Positions 1 through 9,665 of a stretch of 64,000 bases of DNA are shown piece by piece. Source of the DNA: Isochrysis galbana (Eukaryota > Haptophyta > Isochrysidales > Isochrysidaceae); NCBI GenBank assembly GCA_018136815.1, contig CM030944.1, positions 930,456 to 994,455 on the forward strand. Direction: 5' to 3'. The position numbers and the translations under genes are program-made. A model generated the notes under the pieces. It did no database searches. It was not told the DNA's origin and saw only the letters and a list, made by a program, of their open reading frames with translations. Every line of letters starts with the position of its first letter. Position 1 is the stretch's first letter.

Positions 1-1440
1 GGAATTGGGTACGGAAGCGAGTGCGGGAAAGGCGGGGGGTGGAGAAGGCGATGGTCGGCGAGGGTGCTCGGTGGCACGAGGGACGTGGGGTGATTCGGGT
101 GGGATTGCTGGAGGGTGAGTATGCGACGGGCCAGGGCGTCGAGAAGGGCTTCGTTGTCGATGAGGTCGAGGGGGTCAAAGCCGGGGTGGGAGCTGTGGTT
201 GGATCGGGGAGGGTAATGGTGGGGGGGGTCGGCCGGGGAGGTGACCCAGGGTCGGGGGCGGGGTGGGCTGCAGGTGGAGTCCATGGGTGGATGGGCGGGA
301 TGGAGAGGCGAGTGGATGGGGTTGGCGAGGGGGTTGGACGCGTAGTCCTCGGTGGTGATGAGGCGGGTTGGTTGTGAGGATTTTGTTGGGAATTGTGGGT
401 GATGGTCGGTCGGGTTCTGGGCTGGGGGTTGGGCGGGCTCCGAGACGGGCCACGGTGGTTCGAGAGGCGGGGCCGAGTAGAGAGAGGGATGGCGGGGGAG
501 GAAAGGAGGAGGGCAGAAAGGGTTGGGGAATGGTTCGGGCGGCGGTGGTTGGTGAGGCTGAGGTTGCTGTGTTGGCTGTTGTGAGGGGTGGGAGGTGTTG
601 GGTTGGTGGCAGCGGTGATGGGTTTGGCAATGCTGCTGCTGCGTGGGGGCGTCGTGTGCGGGCGGCTGGCGGGAGGGAAAGGGAAAAGAAGGTGTGGTCG
701 TGGGAAGCGGCTCGGGTGGCGGTTGTCGGAGGTGAGGTTTGTGGGCTGATTGTTGTGGAGGGTTGGAGGGGTGGGGCTGGCAGTTGTGGTGGGTTGGGTG
801 CTGTTGTTGCTGTGCGGTGGGGTCGTGTGTGGGTGGGTCGGAGGAGGTGGTGAGTATGTCTTGCGTGTCTTGGTCAGAGAGTGGCTGGAGAGGTGTGGGC
901 GACACACCTCCGCTACCATGTGGCGGGCTGTGTAGTGGCTGTGGTGAGTCTGTATGAAGTTGTGGTTGTGAGTCTGTAACATGGGATGTACGAGTCGCGG
1001 GACGAGAGGGACGGGACGAGCGACCGGAGGCGAGACGGGACGGGAGCACACGAGACGGCACGGGCGAACCATGACCGGGCATGACGAGCGGGGACGGGTG
1101 GGGAGACAGAACGGAGCACGGGCGGGGCGTCCTAGCGATGTCGCGGGAAGCAATACAAACAAAAGGGGAAAAGAACACGAGGCGACGGAAGAACAACTCG
1201 GGAAATCTATGGAAACGAAGGGGAAACTAATGGAACGGGAGGGGGGAAGCGCTGGAGGAACGGAAGGGAATCGGCGAGCGCGGGAGACCCTCCGACCCTC
1301 TCTGGCCAAGGAAACAAGGGAAACGCCGCGAAGACGTGGGAGGCGCCTTGCCTTCATTCGGTGCCAGTTTTTTTTTGTTGTAAAACGTTTCGATTGTTGA
1401 ATCCCGGCTACCGCTACCGCCCCCCGACAATCACCAGGGC
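1..1440. other. G-rich, strand-asymmetric low-complexity DNA, no gene supported
   Basis: The first 960 bases are G/T-rich on the plus strand with almost no C runs, and 960-1370 is purine-rich. Open frames exist on both strands, but their translations are Gly/Arg/Val-rich (plus) or Pro/Ser/Thr-rich (minus), as expected from composition alone. The minus-strand Pro/Ser/Thr-rich frame (175-630) resembles in flavour the disordered Pro/Ser-rich ORF of the Ty3/gypsy element at 46.7-49.9 kb, so this could be a remnant of a related element, but no conserved domain is visible. Confidence 0.5.
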
Positions 1441-1727
1441 GTTTCCTCCACGAAGTCTATGCCCAGCTGTCGGAACAGGTTCGCGATGCGCTCCCGTTGA
1501 GGAGGGCCGATACTACATACGCGTGCCCGTCCCATTGCCAGCTGAGGCGGCAATCGACGAGTAGATTGGAAAGCACGACCAGGAGAATCGCTTCCATGAG
1601 CAATTGATGCCCTCCGAGTCGGTCACCCCCTGGTTGCGCTTGCGCTTGAAGCGCTCTTCGTGTGGGGCATTGGAGTGAGCGTCTGATGCAGCGCTGGTGG
1701 GCATGGCCGTCCGAACTTTTTAGATTT
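1441..1727 (-). other. Unassigned stretch of balanced composition, possible coding remnant
   Basis: Between two low-complexity blocks lies about 280 bp of normal composition. On the minus strand it gives short peptide-like stretches in more than one frame, for example QRERIANLFRQLGIDFVEE near 1450-1500, but no continuous ORF with a recognisable domain. It could be the decayed edge of a gene or mobile element. I do not recognise it. Confidence 0.2.
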
Positions 1728-2260
1728 GGGGCGAAAGCAGGGGAGAGGCGGAGGGGCGGAGGGGCGGAGGGGGCGGAGGGGGCGGAGGGGGCGGAGGGGC
1801 GGAGGGGGCGGGCGGAGAGAAGTCGACGGACGGAGGGGGCGGGCGGAGAGTCGACGGACGGAGAGTCGACGGAGCAGGGAGAGCGGGGGAGGAGAGCGAG
1901 AGCGAGGGCGAGGGCGAGAGGAGGAGAGCGAGAGCAGCGAGGAGAGCGAGGAGAGCGAGAGCGAGGAGGAGAGCGAGAGGGGAGCGAGGAGGGGAGCGAG
2001 GAGCGGGCGGAGAGAAGTCGACGGACGGAGGGGGCGGGCGGAGAGTCGACGGACGGAGAGTCGACGGAGCAGGGAGAGCGGGGGAGGAGAGCGAGAGCGA
2101 GGGCGAGGGCGAGAGCGAGGGAGAGAGCGAGGAGAGCGAGAGCGAGGAGGAGAGCGAGAGCAGCGAGGAGAGCGAGGAGAGCGAGAGCGAGGAGGAGAGC
2201 GAGAGGGGAGCGAGGAGGGGAGCGAGGAGGGGAGCGAGGGAAGGCGCGCGGTTTTCGACA
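1728..2260. repeat. Purine-rich complex tandem repeat
   Basis: GGGGCGGA and GAGAGCGAG units run through this block. A longer unit of about 110 bp containing GTCGACGGACGGA motifs (starting near 1808) is repeated almost exactly near 2005. The long ORFs on both strands (Arg/Glu/Gly plus, Leu/Ser/Pro minus) are by-products of the repeat. A reverse-complement fragment of the same repeat occurs at about 9031-9085. Confidence 0.9.
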
Positions 2261-2320
2261 GGGCGCGGCTGGAACTTCGAAACCCGCACACTCCTGCCTC
2301 TCCTCGCTCTCTTCCTCCTT

Positions 2321-2460
2321 GTTCAAGAACCGCGCGCCTCCTTCAAAACCCGCGCGCCTCCTTCAAAACCCGCGCGCCTCTTTCAAAACCCGCGCGCCTC
2401 TTTCAAAACCCGCGCGCCTCTTTCAAAACCCGCGCGCCTCCTTCAAAACCCGCGCGCCTC
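2321..2460. repeat. 20-bp minisatellite, seven copies
   Basis: Seven consecutive copies of a 20-bp unit (TTCAAAACCCGCGCGCCTCC type) in strict 20-bp register; the first copy differs by one base and several carry C/T at one position. There are no spacers, so it is not a CRISPR array. Confidence 0.95.
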
Positions 2461-2584
2461 CGGCAAGGCACATTTTTCTTTTCCCCTTGCCGCACCCGCG
2501 ACCAATAGCAATTTGCTTTTTTTTAAAAAAAAACTCTTTCGTGCTAGGCGCCCGCGGTTTGGGGGGACAAGGGAAAGGGGAAAT

Positions 2585-2935
2585 ATAGCGCGGGGGGGCT
2601 GGGAGGGAAGAGAGAGATACCGCAGGGGGGAGAGAGAGAGATATGAGAGGGGGGGAGAGATATACCGGGGGGGGGAGAGAGAGAGAGATACCGGAGGGGG
2701 GGAGACCGGATGGGGAGAAATACCGGGAGGGGAAGAGAGAGCTGCGTCAGACGCCTCTTGCTCTCCCTCCCCCCCCAACCCCGCTACCCCCCCCCCGGGG
2801 GGGAAGGGAGATATAGCGGGGGGGGGACCGGAGGGAGAGATACCGGAGGGAGGGAGAGAGAGATACCGGAGGGAGGGAGAGAGAGAGAGAGATACCGGAG
2901 GGAGGGAGAGAGAGATATCGGAGGGGGGCGCCGGC
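2585..2935. repeat. (GA)n / ATACCGGAGGGAGGGAGAG purine minisatellite
   Basis: Imperfect tandem units built from GAGAGAGATACCGGAGGG with G-runs, interrupted at about 2755-2810 by C-runs that form an inverted counterpart. This array leads directly into the hairpin satellite. No gene is supported. Confidence 0.85.
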
Positions 2936-2939
2936 GGAC

Positions 2940-3940
2940 GAGCCGCGACTGGTCGGGGGTAGGGGGGGAAATCAACAACTTCTTGGGGACGCTGCACCAT
3001 CTGGGGAGGAGGGCTGCCCGAGCGAGCTGACTTCGCCAGAAAGTTGTTGATTCCCCCCCCTACCCCCTCACGCGGAAGGTTGTCAGATTAGCTATTCCCC
3101 GACCACGAGTTTTTTTATTTGGCGAAATCTGACAACTTTCCGCGTGAGGGGGTAGGGGGGGAAATCAACAACTTCTTGGGGACGCTGCACCATCTGGGGA
3201 GGAGGGCTGCCCGAGCGAGCTGACTTCGCCAGAAAGTTGTTGATTTCCCCCCCTACCCCCTCACGCGGAAGGTTGTCAGATTAGCTCTCCCCCCCGATCA
3301 CTGGTTTTTTTATTTGGCGAAATCTGACAACTTTCCGCGTGAGGGGGTAGGGGGGGAAATCAACAACTTCTTGGTGACGCTGCACCATCTGGGGAGGAGT
3401 GCTGCCCGAGCGAGCTGACTTCGCCAGAAAGTTGTTGATTCCCCCCCCTACCCCCTCACGCGGAAGGTTGTCAGATTAGCTCTCCCCCCCGACCACGAGT
3501 TTTTTTATTTGGCGAAATCTGACAACTTTCCGCGTGAGGGGGTAGGGGGGGAAATCAACAACTTCTTGGGGACGCTGCACCATCTGGGGAGGCTGCCCGA
3601 GCGAGCTGACTTCGCCAGAAAGTTGTTGATTTCCCCCCCCTACCCCCTCACGCGGAAGGTTGTCAGATTAGCTCTCCCCCCCCCGATCACTGGTTTTTTT
3701 ATTTGGCGAAATCTGACAACTTTCCGCGTGAGGGGGTAGGGGGGGAAATCAACAACTTCTCTTGGGGACGCTGCACCATCTGGGGAGGAGTGCTGCCCGA
3801 GCGAGCTGACTTCGCCAGAAAGTTGTTGATTCCCCCCCCTACCCCCTCACGCGGAAGGTTGTCAGATTAGCTCTCCCCCCCGATCACTGGTTTTTTTATT
3901 TGGCGAAATCTGACAACTTTCCGCGTGAGGGGGTAGGGGG
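2940..3940. repeat. Hairpin satellite: five ~195-bp units
   Basis: The word GACGCTGCACCAT recurs at 2988, 3181, 3376, 3571 and 3767, giving a period of 193-196 bp. Each unit contains a near-perfect inverted repeat. In the unit at 3236-3367 the arms (3236-3282 and 3321-3367) are 47 bp long with one mismatch, around a 38-bp spacer. The arms contain C-run/G-run blocks and the CTCACGCGGAA / TTCCGCGTGAG core. The unit looks like a MITE-type inverted-repeat element amplified in tandem, with the segment GCTGCCCGAGCGAGCTGACTT between copies. Confidence 0.92.
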
Positions 3941-4480
3941 CCCAGGAAGTTGTTGGTTTTCCCCCCTACCCCCACACGCGGAAAGTTGTCAGATTTCGAC
4001 CCACCGAAAACCGCGCACTTGATGGGCGCAGATCTGACAACTTTCCGCGTGTGGGGGTAGGGGGGGAAACAAACTACTTTCTGGGGAAGGCACACCGCCG
4101 CGCCAAGTCGTGCACCGCCTCCAGAAAGTTGTTGGTTTTCCCCCCTCCCCCCTCACGCGGACATGTGTCAAATTTCGTCCATTAAAATACCATAGTTTGG
4201 GGGGAGGAGGGCTAATCTGACAACTTTCCGCGTGAGGGGGTAGGGGGGGAAAAGAACAACTTTCTGGGGAAGGCACACCGCCCGAGCAGCCCACCCCGCC
4301 AAGTCGTGCACCGCCTCCAGAAAGTTGTTGGTTTTCCCCCCTCCCCCCTCACGCGGACACGTGTCAAATTTCGTCCATTAAAAAAACCATAGTTTGGGGG
4401 GAGGAGGGCTAATCTGACAACTTTCCGCGCGAGGGGGTAGGGGGGGAAAAGAACAACTTTCTGGGGCGTGAGCCGGCGCG
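3941..4480. repeat. Diverged inverted-repeat elements related to the satellite
   Basis: At least two more inverted-repeat copies with the same CACGCGGAAAGTTGTCAGATT / AATCTGACAACTTTCCGCG cores but different loops and linkers, including CAAGTCGTGCACCGCCTCC. They read as dispersed relatives of the satellite unit rather than further tandem copies. No gene is present. Confidence 0.85.
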
Positions 4481-4594
4481 CCAGCTTGGTCGAGTACATC
4501 TCGGGGTGGACCGACGTGAGGCAGGTGGAGGGCCGCACGACCCGCGACGAAACACTGCCCCGAAAATTTTGGGCCTCCTGAGGCAAACGACACA

Positions 4595-5404
4595 ATGCCC
4601 CCCGAGCCAGTCACGGTCTCGTGCGCCGACGCGCTCGCAGCACCGAGCACTCTGCACGGCAAAACGTATCTCAAGCTGGTCGACATCCCGCGCCCGGCGC
4701 CCGAAGTGCACCTGCCCCCCTCCGTGAACAGGGTCTGGCTCGAGTTCGAGGACTCGTCGGCTCCCCCCTTCGATGAGGTGATGAGGAATCTGCACATGCC
4801 GGGCGTCAAAGAGCTCGACGTCTTCCTCAACTGCAGGCTGACGCACACGGCCGCGATGGGCGCAAACTGCCAGAGTGGCTTGACCCAAACCGAGACCACG
4901 CGCAACATACACAGGCTCACCCTCATGTCGAACGTGATCGTCGAAGGGTTCCTCAAGGAAGTCGTGCGGGCCTTCCCCAACCTCGAGTTCCTCAAGCTTC
5001 GGGCCAAATGGGTGGAGACCCTCTCCCCACTCGAGGATCTCCGGCCGACTCTCCGAGAGATGTACGTGCACGCGACGTACCCAAGCATCACCCTCAAGAA
5101 GGAGGGCCCCCGCAAGTCCCGCAAGACCCCCGCCATCGTACTAGGTGACGTGAGGCCACCCAAGACGTGCATCATCGTCGGAGTGCACGAAGAGAACGAA
5201 CCGCTGACCGACGTCGAAGATTCGAGTGACGACGAAGATTCGAGTGACGACGACACGAGCAGCTCGACGACCTCTTCCGGCGATGCGACCGACCAAGAGA
5301 CCGACGACAAGGGAGGGGGCACGCCCAAACGACACGAGGGACACCAAACATTCATTCGGCGGCTGCTCAGTAGCGCAACACAACGCAACACCACCACCAA
5401 GTGA
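4595..5404 (+). CDS. Hypothetical protein with acidic Ser/Asp-rich C-terminal tract
   Basis: Single-exon 269-aa ORF that I do not recognise. The first ~175 residues are balanced and Leu-rich, with LRR-like spacing (NVIVEGFLKEVVRAFPNLEFLKLRA, positions 4930-5004), so a degenerate leucine-rich-repeat or F-box-like fold is possible. Residues ~205-235 form an acidic Ser/Asp/Thr tract, followed by a basic tail (TPKRHEGHQ). The ATG at 4595 is the first in frame after the stop-rich repeat DNA. The gene sits alone between two blocks of hairpin repeats (to 4480 and from 5580), like the other intronless ORFs nearby, which suggests a shared mobile or horizontally acquired origin. Codon composition supports it being real; function is unknown. 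Confidence 0.6.
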   Translation: MPPEPVTVSCADALAAPSTLHGKTYLKLVDIPRPAPEVHLPPSVNRVWLEFEDSSAPPFDEVMRNLHMPGVKELDVFLNCRLTHTAAMGANCQSGLTQTETTRNIHRLTLMSNVIVEGFLKEVVRAFPNLEFLKLRAKWVETLSPLEDLRPTLREMYVHATYPSITLKKEGPRKSRKTPAIVLGDVRPPKTCIIVGVHEENEPLTDVEDSSDDEDSSDDDTSSSTTSSGDATDQETDDKGGGTPKRHEGHQTFIRRLLSSATQRNTTTK

Positions 5405-5580
5405 CGCCCCACGTGCGCGCACCTACCGTCTTCTTCTTGTTGAGTTGGGGCGCGTGGTCAGCGGGCGCCCAGACCCTCTCGTACACCGCTCACATGATTG
5501 CTCACACGGCGGTGGTTGTAGCACTCTGTCACGGGTTGCTGTGTCGAGTGTCGTCGCGGGGGGAGTAGCGCATGCAACCT
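5405..5580. other. Spacer downstream of the acidic-tailed ORF
   Basis: Mixed composition with no ORF or structure I can support; probably the 3' flank of the preceding gene. Confidence 0.4.
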
Positions 5581-5935
5581 GAGGAAACTTTCCCCGCCGG
5601 CCGAGCAGCCTACCCCGCCAAGTCGTGCACCGCCTCAAGAAAGTTGTTGGTTTCCCCCCCTACCCCCTCACGCGGAAATGTGTCAGATTTCGTCCATTAA
5701 AAAAAACCCATAGTTTGGGGGCAGCCCTCCTCCCCAAGTGGTGCATCGACCCCAGGAAGTTGTTGTTTCCCCCCCCTACCCCTCTACGCGGGACGTTGTC
5801 AGATTTCAATCCCATGTACAAGTGAGTGGGCGTTTACAACAAAAAGAACACCACGTAGGGGACCTCCGTCCAGTCTGAGAGGAGAGCTAATCTGACAACC
5901 TTCCGCGCGAGGGGGACATTGCGCTTTTGATGGCC
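5581..5935. repeat. Hairpin-repeat copy bordering the AT-rich ORF
   Basis: Contains the satellite-family words CAAGTCGTGCACCGCCTC, CACGCGGAAATGTGTCAGATTTCG and, at the right edge, AATCTGACAACCTTCCGCGCG. It is a dispersed, degenerate member of the inverted-repeat family, and its right arm ends just before the GC content falls sharply. Confidence 0.8.
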
Positions 5936-5969
5936 TGGGTGGATGGGATTGGAAACATCTCAATCTTTA

Positions 5970-6587
5970 CTACAACTTGGTCCAGATTAATGGGCGCAAG
6001 AGTTGAAACTGGTCTGGTAAACCTAGATCTCTATAAGATCCGTTATTATATTCCTTTATACGCAGTATAACTGAGTCATGCAGAACACAAGGTATGGGTT
6101 TACGATTTTGAATCACGGTTCCGAATGCAGTCATGATTTCGTCAAATGTACTCTTTACCGTGATTCCACTTGCAAAATGGTAGAAGAATATTGCAGTTAA
6201 GAAGTGACCATTGTACTTTATAACGTTTTCCATGTTTTCAGCATTCACGTGACATATTTCGTCAATTACCTGATCTTTTCTTTCATGTGGTTGTATGGTG
6301 TGATTATATAAAGTGTTGAGTGCAAATACGATGTGCCCAAACTTGACGGTTCTCACAGGCGTATTAAACACCTCATACTTATCTAACTTAGACATCCTCA
6401 TCATATATTCATGCAAGTTTTTCTTTTTCTTGTAAATAAAGTCAGAATAACCTTCTTTTTTATTATACTTACGCCTTGCTTCTTTATAATGCTCATATAT
6501 CTTCTTGAAGAGATCCTGATTTTCAATTACCTCTTGTTTCGCGGTTTTATGTGGTGCAAGGACTCTTTGTGCGAGTTGGTGATTCAT
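5970..6587 (-). CDS. AT-rich orphan ORF, 205 aa, foreign base composition
   Basis: An uninterrupted ORF with Lys/Asn/Ile/Tyr-rich codon use, in a block (about 5950-6720) far more AT-rich than anything around it. The protein starts MNHQLAQRVLAPHKTAKQEV, has a charged, probably helical N-terminal half (LFKKIYEHYKEARRKYNKKE) and ends LLRPLIWTKL. No signal peptide or membrane segment is seen and I do not recognise the family. Composition and isolation between hairpin repeats argue for transfer from an AT-rich source (large DNA virus, organelle or another genome); this is inference. It looks intact as an ORF. Confidence 0.55.
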   Translation of the reverse strand: MNHQLAQRVLAPHKTAKQEVIENQDLFKKIYEHYKEARRKYNKKEGYSDFIYKKKKNLHEYMMRMSKLDKYEVFNTPVRTVKFGHIVFALNTLYNHTIQPHERKDQVIDEICHVNAENMENVIKYNGHFLTAIFFYHFASGITVKSTFDEIMTAFGTVIQNRKPIPCVLHDSVILRIKEYNNGSYRDLGLPDQFQLLRPLIWTKL

Positions 6588-7071
6588 GTGTTTTTTGTGA
6601 ACGAGTCGCTTCTCTGATCTACATGGTGGATCAAAAAAAGTTGCAGCTACTCAAGCGATCAGAGGGGAAGAACCCGGAAGGGAAGGGAGACCAAATGATC
6701 AAAGTGATCATCGTCGGCTTGAGGCCTCCTCCCTTCGTTTGAGATCCTTGGCTCGGTGAGAAAGCGGTGGTGCACATGGTTGCCAGTCTGTGACGAAGGG
6801 ATCGGGCGCGCGGAGAGAGAGGCCCCTGCCGGACCGCGCCGCCTCGTAGCCCCTCACGCGGAAATGTGTCAGATTTCGTCGAAAACCGCGCACTCCCTCC
6901 GAGCAGCTACCGACTCGGGAAATACCGGAGGGAGGGAGAAGGAAGGGGGGGGGGAGAAGCGACCACCAGCGCGCCTACAGAAAAAAGAAAGGGGGGGCGG
7001 TGGGGAGGGAGCGGGAGGGGAAGCGCGCAGTGGGCGAACGTGAGAGGGGAGAGAGCGCGCGGAGAAGGGGG
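6588..7071. other. Repeat debris between AT-rich ORF and LRR gene
   Basis: Holds a truncated hairpin-repeat piece near 6850-6900 (CTCACGCGGAAATGTGTCAGATTTCG, then AAAACCGCGCAC) and purine-rich DNA. The end includes GAGAGGGGAGAGAGCGCG, a word also found near 10170 and 35670. No gene. Confidence 0.6.
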
Positions 7072-7224
7072 TGCTGCCGTCTCGGCCAAGCGGGAGGCCT
7101 CCTCAGGTTGCCGCGTTGGGGTTGTGGGAGGCAACCCCCTCTTAGGGATGCTCCTCTTCCGCTTGGTCAGCAAGGGCGGCTGCGCGCCCTTCCCAACCGG
7201 GTACCAAATGAAGGCAAACGACCT
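7072..7224 (+). repeat. 153-bp direct repeat, left copy
   Basis: Matches 9364-9516 with about three mismatches over 153 bp, in the same orientation. The pair brackets the LRR gene. The repeat has no obvious LTR TG/CA ends. It contains an internal inverted pair, GTTGCCGCGTTGGGG...GGCAAC. Confidence 0.9.
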
Positions 7225-7241
7225 TTATTTTCTTCAGCGTT

Positions 7242-8954
7242 ATGGGAACAATCATGAAAAAGGCGAAGAACGATTTGACGGACAGGGAGCTCTCACGAAA
7301 ACTAATCTTGGGCAACTTGGCAGTGAGCGCACTACAAATATTCGATCAGCACCACCCACACGAGTGTGAACTTGAAATCACAAACACCAACATCCATTTG
7401 TTGAACCGGCCATGTCAACGTGAGAATCTCCGTTTCCTTCCAAGCCCGGGAGGTCATCCCTTCCGGTTGAAAATTAACACATCGGATGCACGCATATGGA
7501 GTCACGTATCCAAGCGACCCATTCGCGTATCCAGTCTCTGGGTCTTGCAAAATCACAATGAGCATCTGCGGAAACTACAGAAGGTCAACCTGATGGGCCT
7601 GCACACTCTACAGCTTGGCCGGTTCGCCGAGGATCAAGTCGTGTCGCAAGCGGATCAGGTCATATCGCAAGAGGCGACCACCTTCATCAACTCCTACTGT
7701 GGAGCCAGGGTTCCCCTCAAGACTTTGATATTTCGGAACATAAGCGTATTCAGTGCGTTGCTACAAAATAGCAAATTGGATTGTCTCAAGAATCTCGTGC
7801 TTGTCTCCCGCCCACTGGATTCTAATAAAACGTGCGATTTTATCGAGGCCTTGCACAATGAGATAGTCGTAAAGAAAAACACTCGCACTCTGGGAAACCT
7901 TGAGAAGCTCGTCCTCAACACCGTCAGTATTGGCGAGGACATACGCATGTTGAAGGATTGTATAATCGAGGGGCAGATGAAGACGACGCTGAAAGAGCTC
8001 AATCTCAATGACAACGGTATAGACGACAGGGGCCTCGTCGAGGCGTTATCAGACGCCCTCGGGGCCGCTGCAATCGAAAAGCTCCACCTTCGACTCAATG
8101 CACTAGGAGATTTCGTCCCATTGTTGCCTCCTTCATTGAAGGTCCTCAATCTGAGATCGTGCGGCATAACCAATCCTGGGATGGAGAAGCTGATAACTAA
8201 CGCCCAAAGGGCAAGTCTGACGGAACTTGATATAAGTAATAATGAGTTCGATTGGAGAGGCATGTGTCAATTCATGAAATACGCACACCACCTCTCCGAG
8301 CTAAAGACACTGTCCATATCGGAAAACAATCTAGGTCGGCAAGGGCTGCAAGCATTCGCATCGAAAGTGAACGAACTCCAGAATCTGTCCCATCTCTATG
8401 TGTCAGATATTGCTTATCGTGTGTCAGATGTTGCTCATCGTGCTCACGACATCAAGGAAATTTGTGAGCGCATTAATCTCAAGAGTATTGAATTGGATCG
8501 TGTCAATGAAGACGAATTTAGGGTTCTTCATAAACACCTAGAAAAGTTAGATAGATTAATAATAAAAGTGTGTCTTACAACACATACACCCCTTTTAGCA
8601 GAGCTGTCGAATTTGAAGGAGTTGCACTTGGAACGTGCACACGCGTATCAGATTTTGAGGCTGTTGCCTAGATTGAAGGTGCCTACCCTTCGTGCGCGAT
8701 CCTGTGGATTCACGGACAAACATATGGACGATCTGATCGCAATGCTCAGTGCGAATAAGACGCTCACGAAACTCGATTTGTCTCGAAACCAAGGTATCAC
8801 AGATGGTGGATTTCAAATACTCGCGAACGCTGTTGGCGACGGAAGGCTCAAGCTGGATTCTCTGGTATTGGAGTGGACTGGAATCAAACAGGAGACGATG
8901 TCTCGTCATTCGACAAAACATCCATTCGTATGGAGTGAACGAGTATTAGGGTGA
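7242..8954 (+). CDS. Leucine-rich-repeat protein (ribonuclease-inhibitor type)
   Basis: Intronless 570-aa protein. From about residue 240 it shows repeated RI-type LRR motifs of 25-30 residues: LKELNLNDNGIDDRGLVEAL, LKVLNLRSCGITNPGMEKL, LTELDISNNEFDWRGMCQF, LKTLSISENNLGRQGLQAF, then LTKLDLSRNQGITDGGFQIL near the C-terminus. The N-terminal ~230 residues have weaker repeats. No signal peptide or membrane helix is seen, so a cytosolic protein-binding scaffold is likely. The ATG at 7242 is used because the frame is blocked shortly upstream; a second ATG lies four codons on. Base composition is lower in GC than the host genes, and the gene lies between 153-bp direct repeats, suggesting a transposed or recently inserted cassette. 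The binding partner cannot be inferred. Confidence 0.8.
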   Translation: MGTIMKKAKNDLTDRELSRKLILGNLAVSALQIFDQHHPHECELEITNTNIHLLNRPCQRENLRFLPSPGGHPFRLKINTSDARIWSHVSKRPIRVSSLWVLQNHNEHLRKLQKVNLMGLHTLQLGRFAEDQVVSQADQVISQEATTFINSYCGARVPLKTLIFRNISVFSALLQNSKLDCLKNLVLVSRPLDSNKTCDFIEALHNEIVVKKNTRTLGNLEKLVLNTVSIGEDIRMLKDCIIEGQMKTTLKELNLNDNGIDDRGLVEALSDALGAAAIEKLHLRLNALGDFVPLLPPSLKVLNLRSCGITNPGMEKLITNAQRASLTELDISNNEFDWRGMCQFMKYAHHLSELKTLSISENNLGRQGLQAFASKVNELQNLSHLYVSDIAYRVSDVAHRAHDIKEICERINLKSIELDRVNEDEFRVLHKHLEKLDRLIIKVCLTTHTPLLAELSNLKELHLERAHAYQILRLLPRLKVPTLRARSCGFTDKHMDDLIAMLSANKTLTKLDLSRNQGITDGGFQILANAVGDGRLKLDSLVLEWTGIKQETMSRHSTKHPFVWSERVLG

Positions 8955-9363
8955 TGCTCGTAGCGGGCCATCATGAGGGGGAAGGGGGGGGATGGCTCAC
9001 GAGGGTCGGGTCGTCTTTCCGTCGGCGGGCTCTTCGCCGCTCCGTCGACTCTCCGCCCCTCCGCCCCTCCGCCCCTCCGCCTCGTAGCGTGTATGTCCGT
9101 GTGTTTTTGGTGCCTCCCCTGACGTGCCGAGGCGTACCCCTTGATACTCGGAGCGCTCTCCATGCGCCGTCACACCCAAGCGCTGACGCTACACCCCACC
9201 GTCTCTGACGCCCGACGTGACAAACCCCGCGCACACACACACACACACGCCTAGCCACTTGACGTGGTCGGCTGACTCCGGCCGGTGTGCCTTCACCCGA
9301 CCCAGGCGGGACGCCGCACGCACGCCGCCGGCGGCAGGGCGAGGTGGAGTTGGCTAGCGAGGT
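8955..9363. other. Spacer with repeat fragments
   Basis: Contains a reverse-complement piece of the 1.7-2.1 kb purine repeat (CTCCGTCGACTCTCCGCCCC then CCGCCCCTCC units, ~9031-9085) and a short (CA)n tract near 9230-9247. No ORF is supported. Confidence 0.6.
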
Positions 9364-9516
9364 TGCTGCCGTCTCGGCCAAGCGGGAGGCCTCCTCAGGT
9401 TGCCGCGTTGGGGTTGTGGGAGGCAACCCCCTCTCAGGAATGCTCCTCTTCCGCTTGGTCAGCAAGGGCGGCTGCGCGCCCTTTCCAACCGGGTACCAAA
9501 TGAAGGCAAACGACCT
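9364..9516 (+). repeat. 153-bp direct repeat, right copy
   Basis: Same-orientation partner of 7072-7224, with about three mismatches. It ends at AAACGACCT, exactly where the left copy stops matching. Confidence 0.9.
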
Positions 9517-9665
9517 GGAGAATGGAGGGGAGGGATTTCAGCTGTGCGTCGTATGCGCGGGAACTCGGGGCGGGAAGGGAGGGGAGGAGAGGGGTGTGGG
9601 GAAGACACGCTCTAAAGATAGGGCGCGCTGCGAAGAGGGGACGGAGGCGGGGCGCGGGAAAGCAG

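Noticed and set aside
1457-2326. Overlapping long ORFs on both strands (Leu/Ser/Pro and Arg/Glu/Gly rich)
   Set aside because: They lie in a purine tandem repeat and exist in several frames at once, so they are by-products of composition.
2321-2460. Regular 20-bp repeats as a CRISPR array
   Set aside because: No unique spacers separate the units, and the genome is eukaryotic.
7072-9516. The 153-bp direct repeats as LTRs of a retrotransposon
   Set aside because: No TG/CA ends, no primer-binding site or polypurine tract, and no gag or pol between them.
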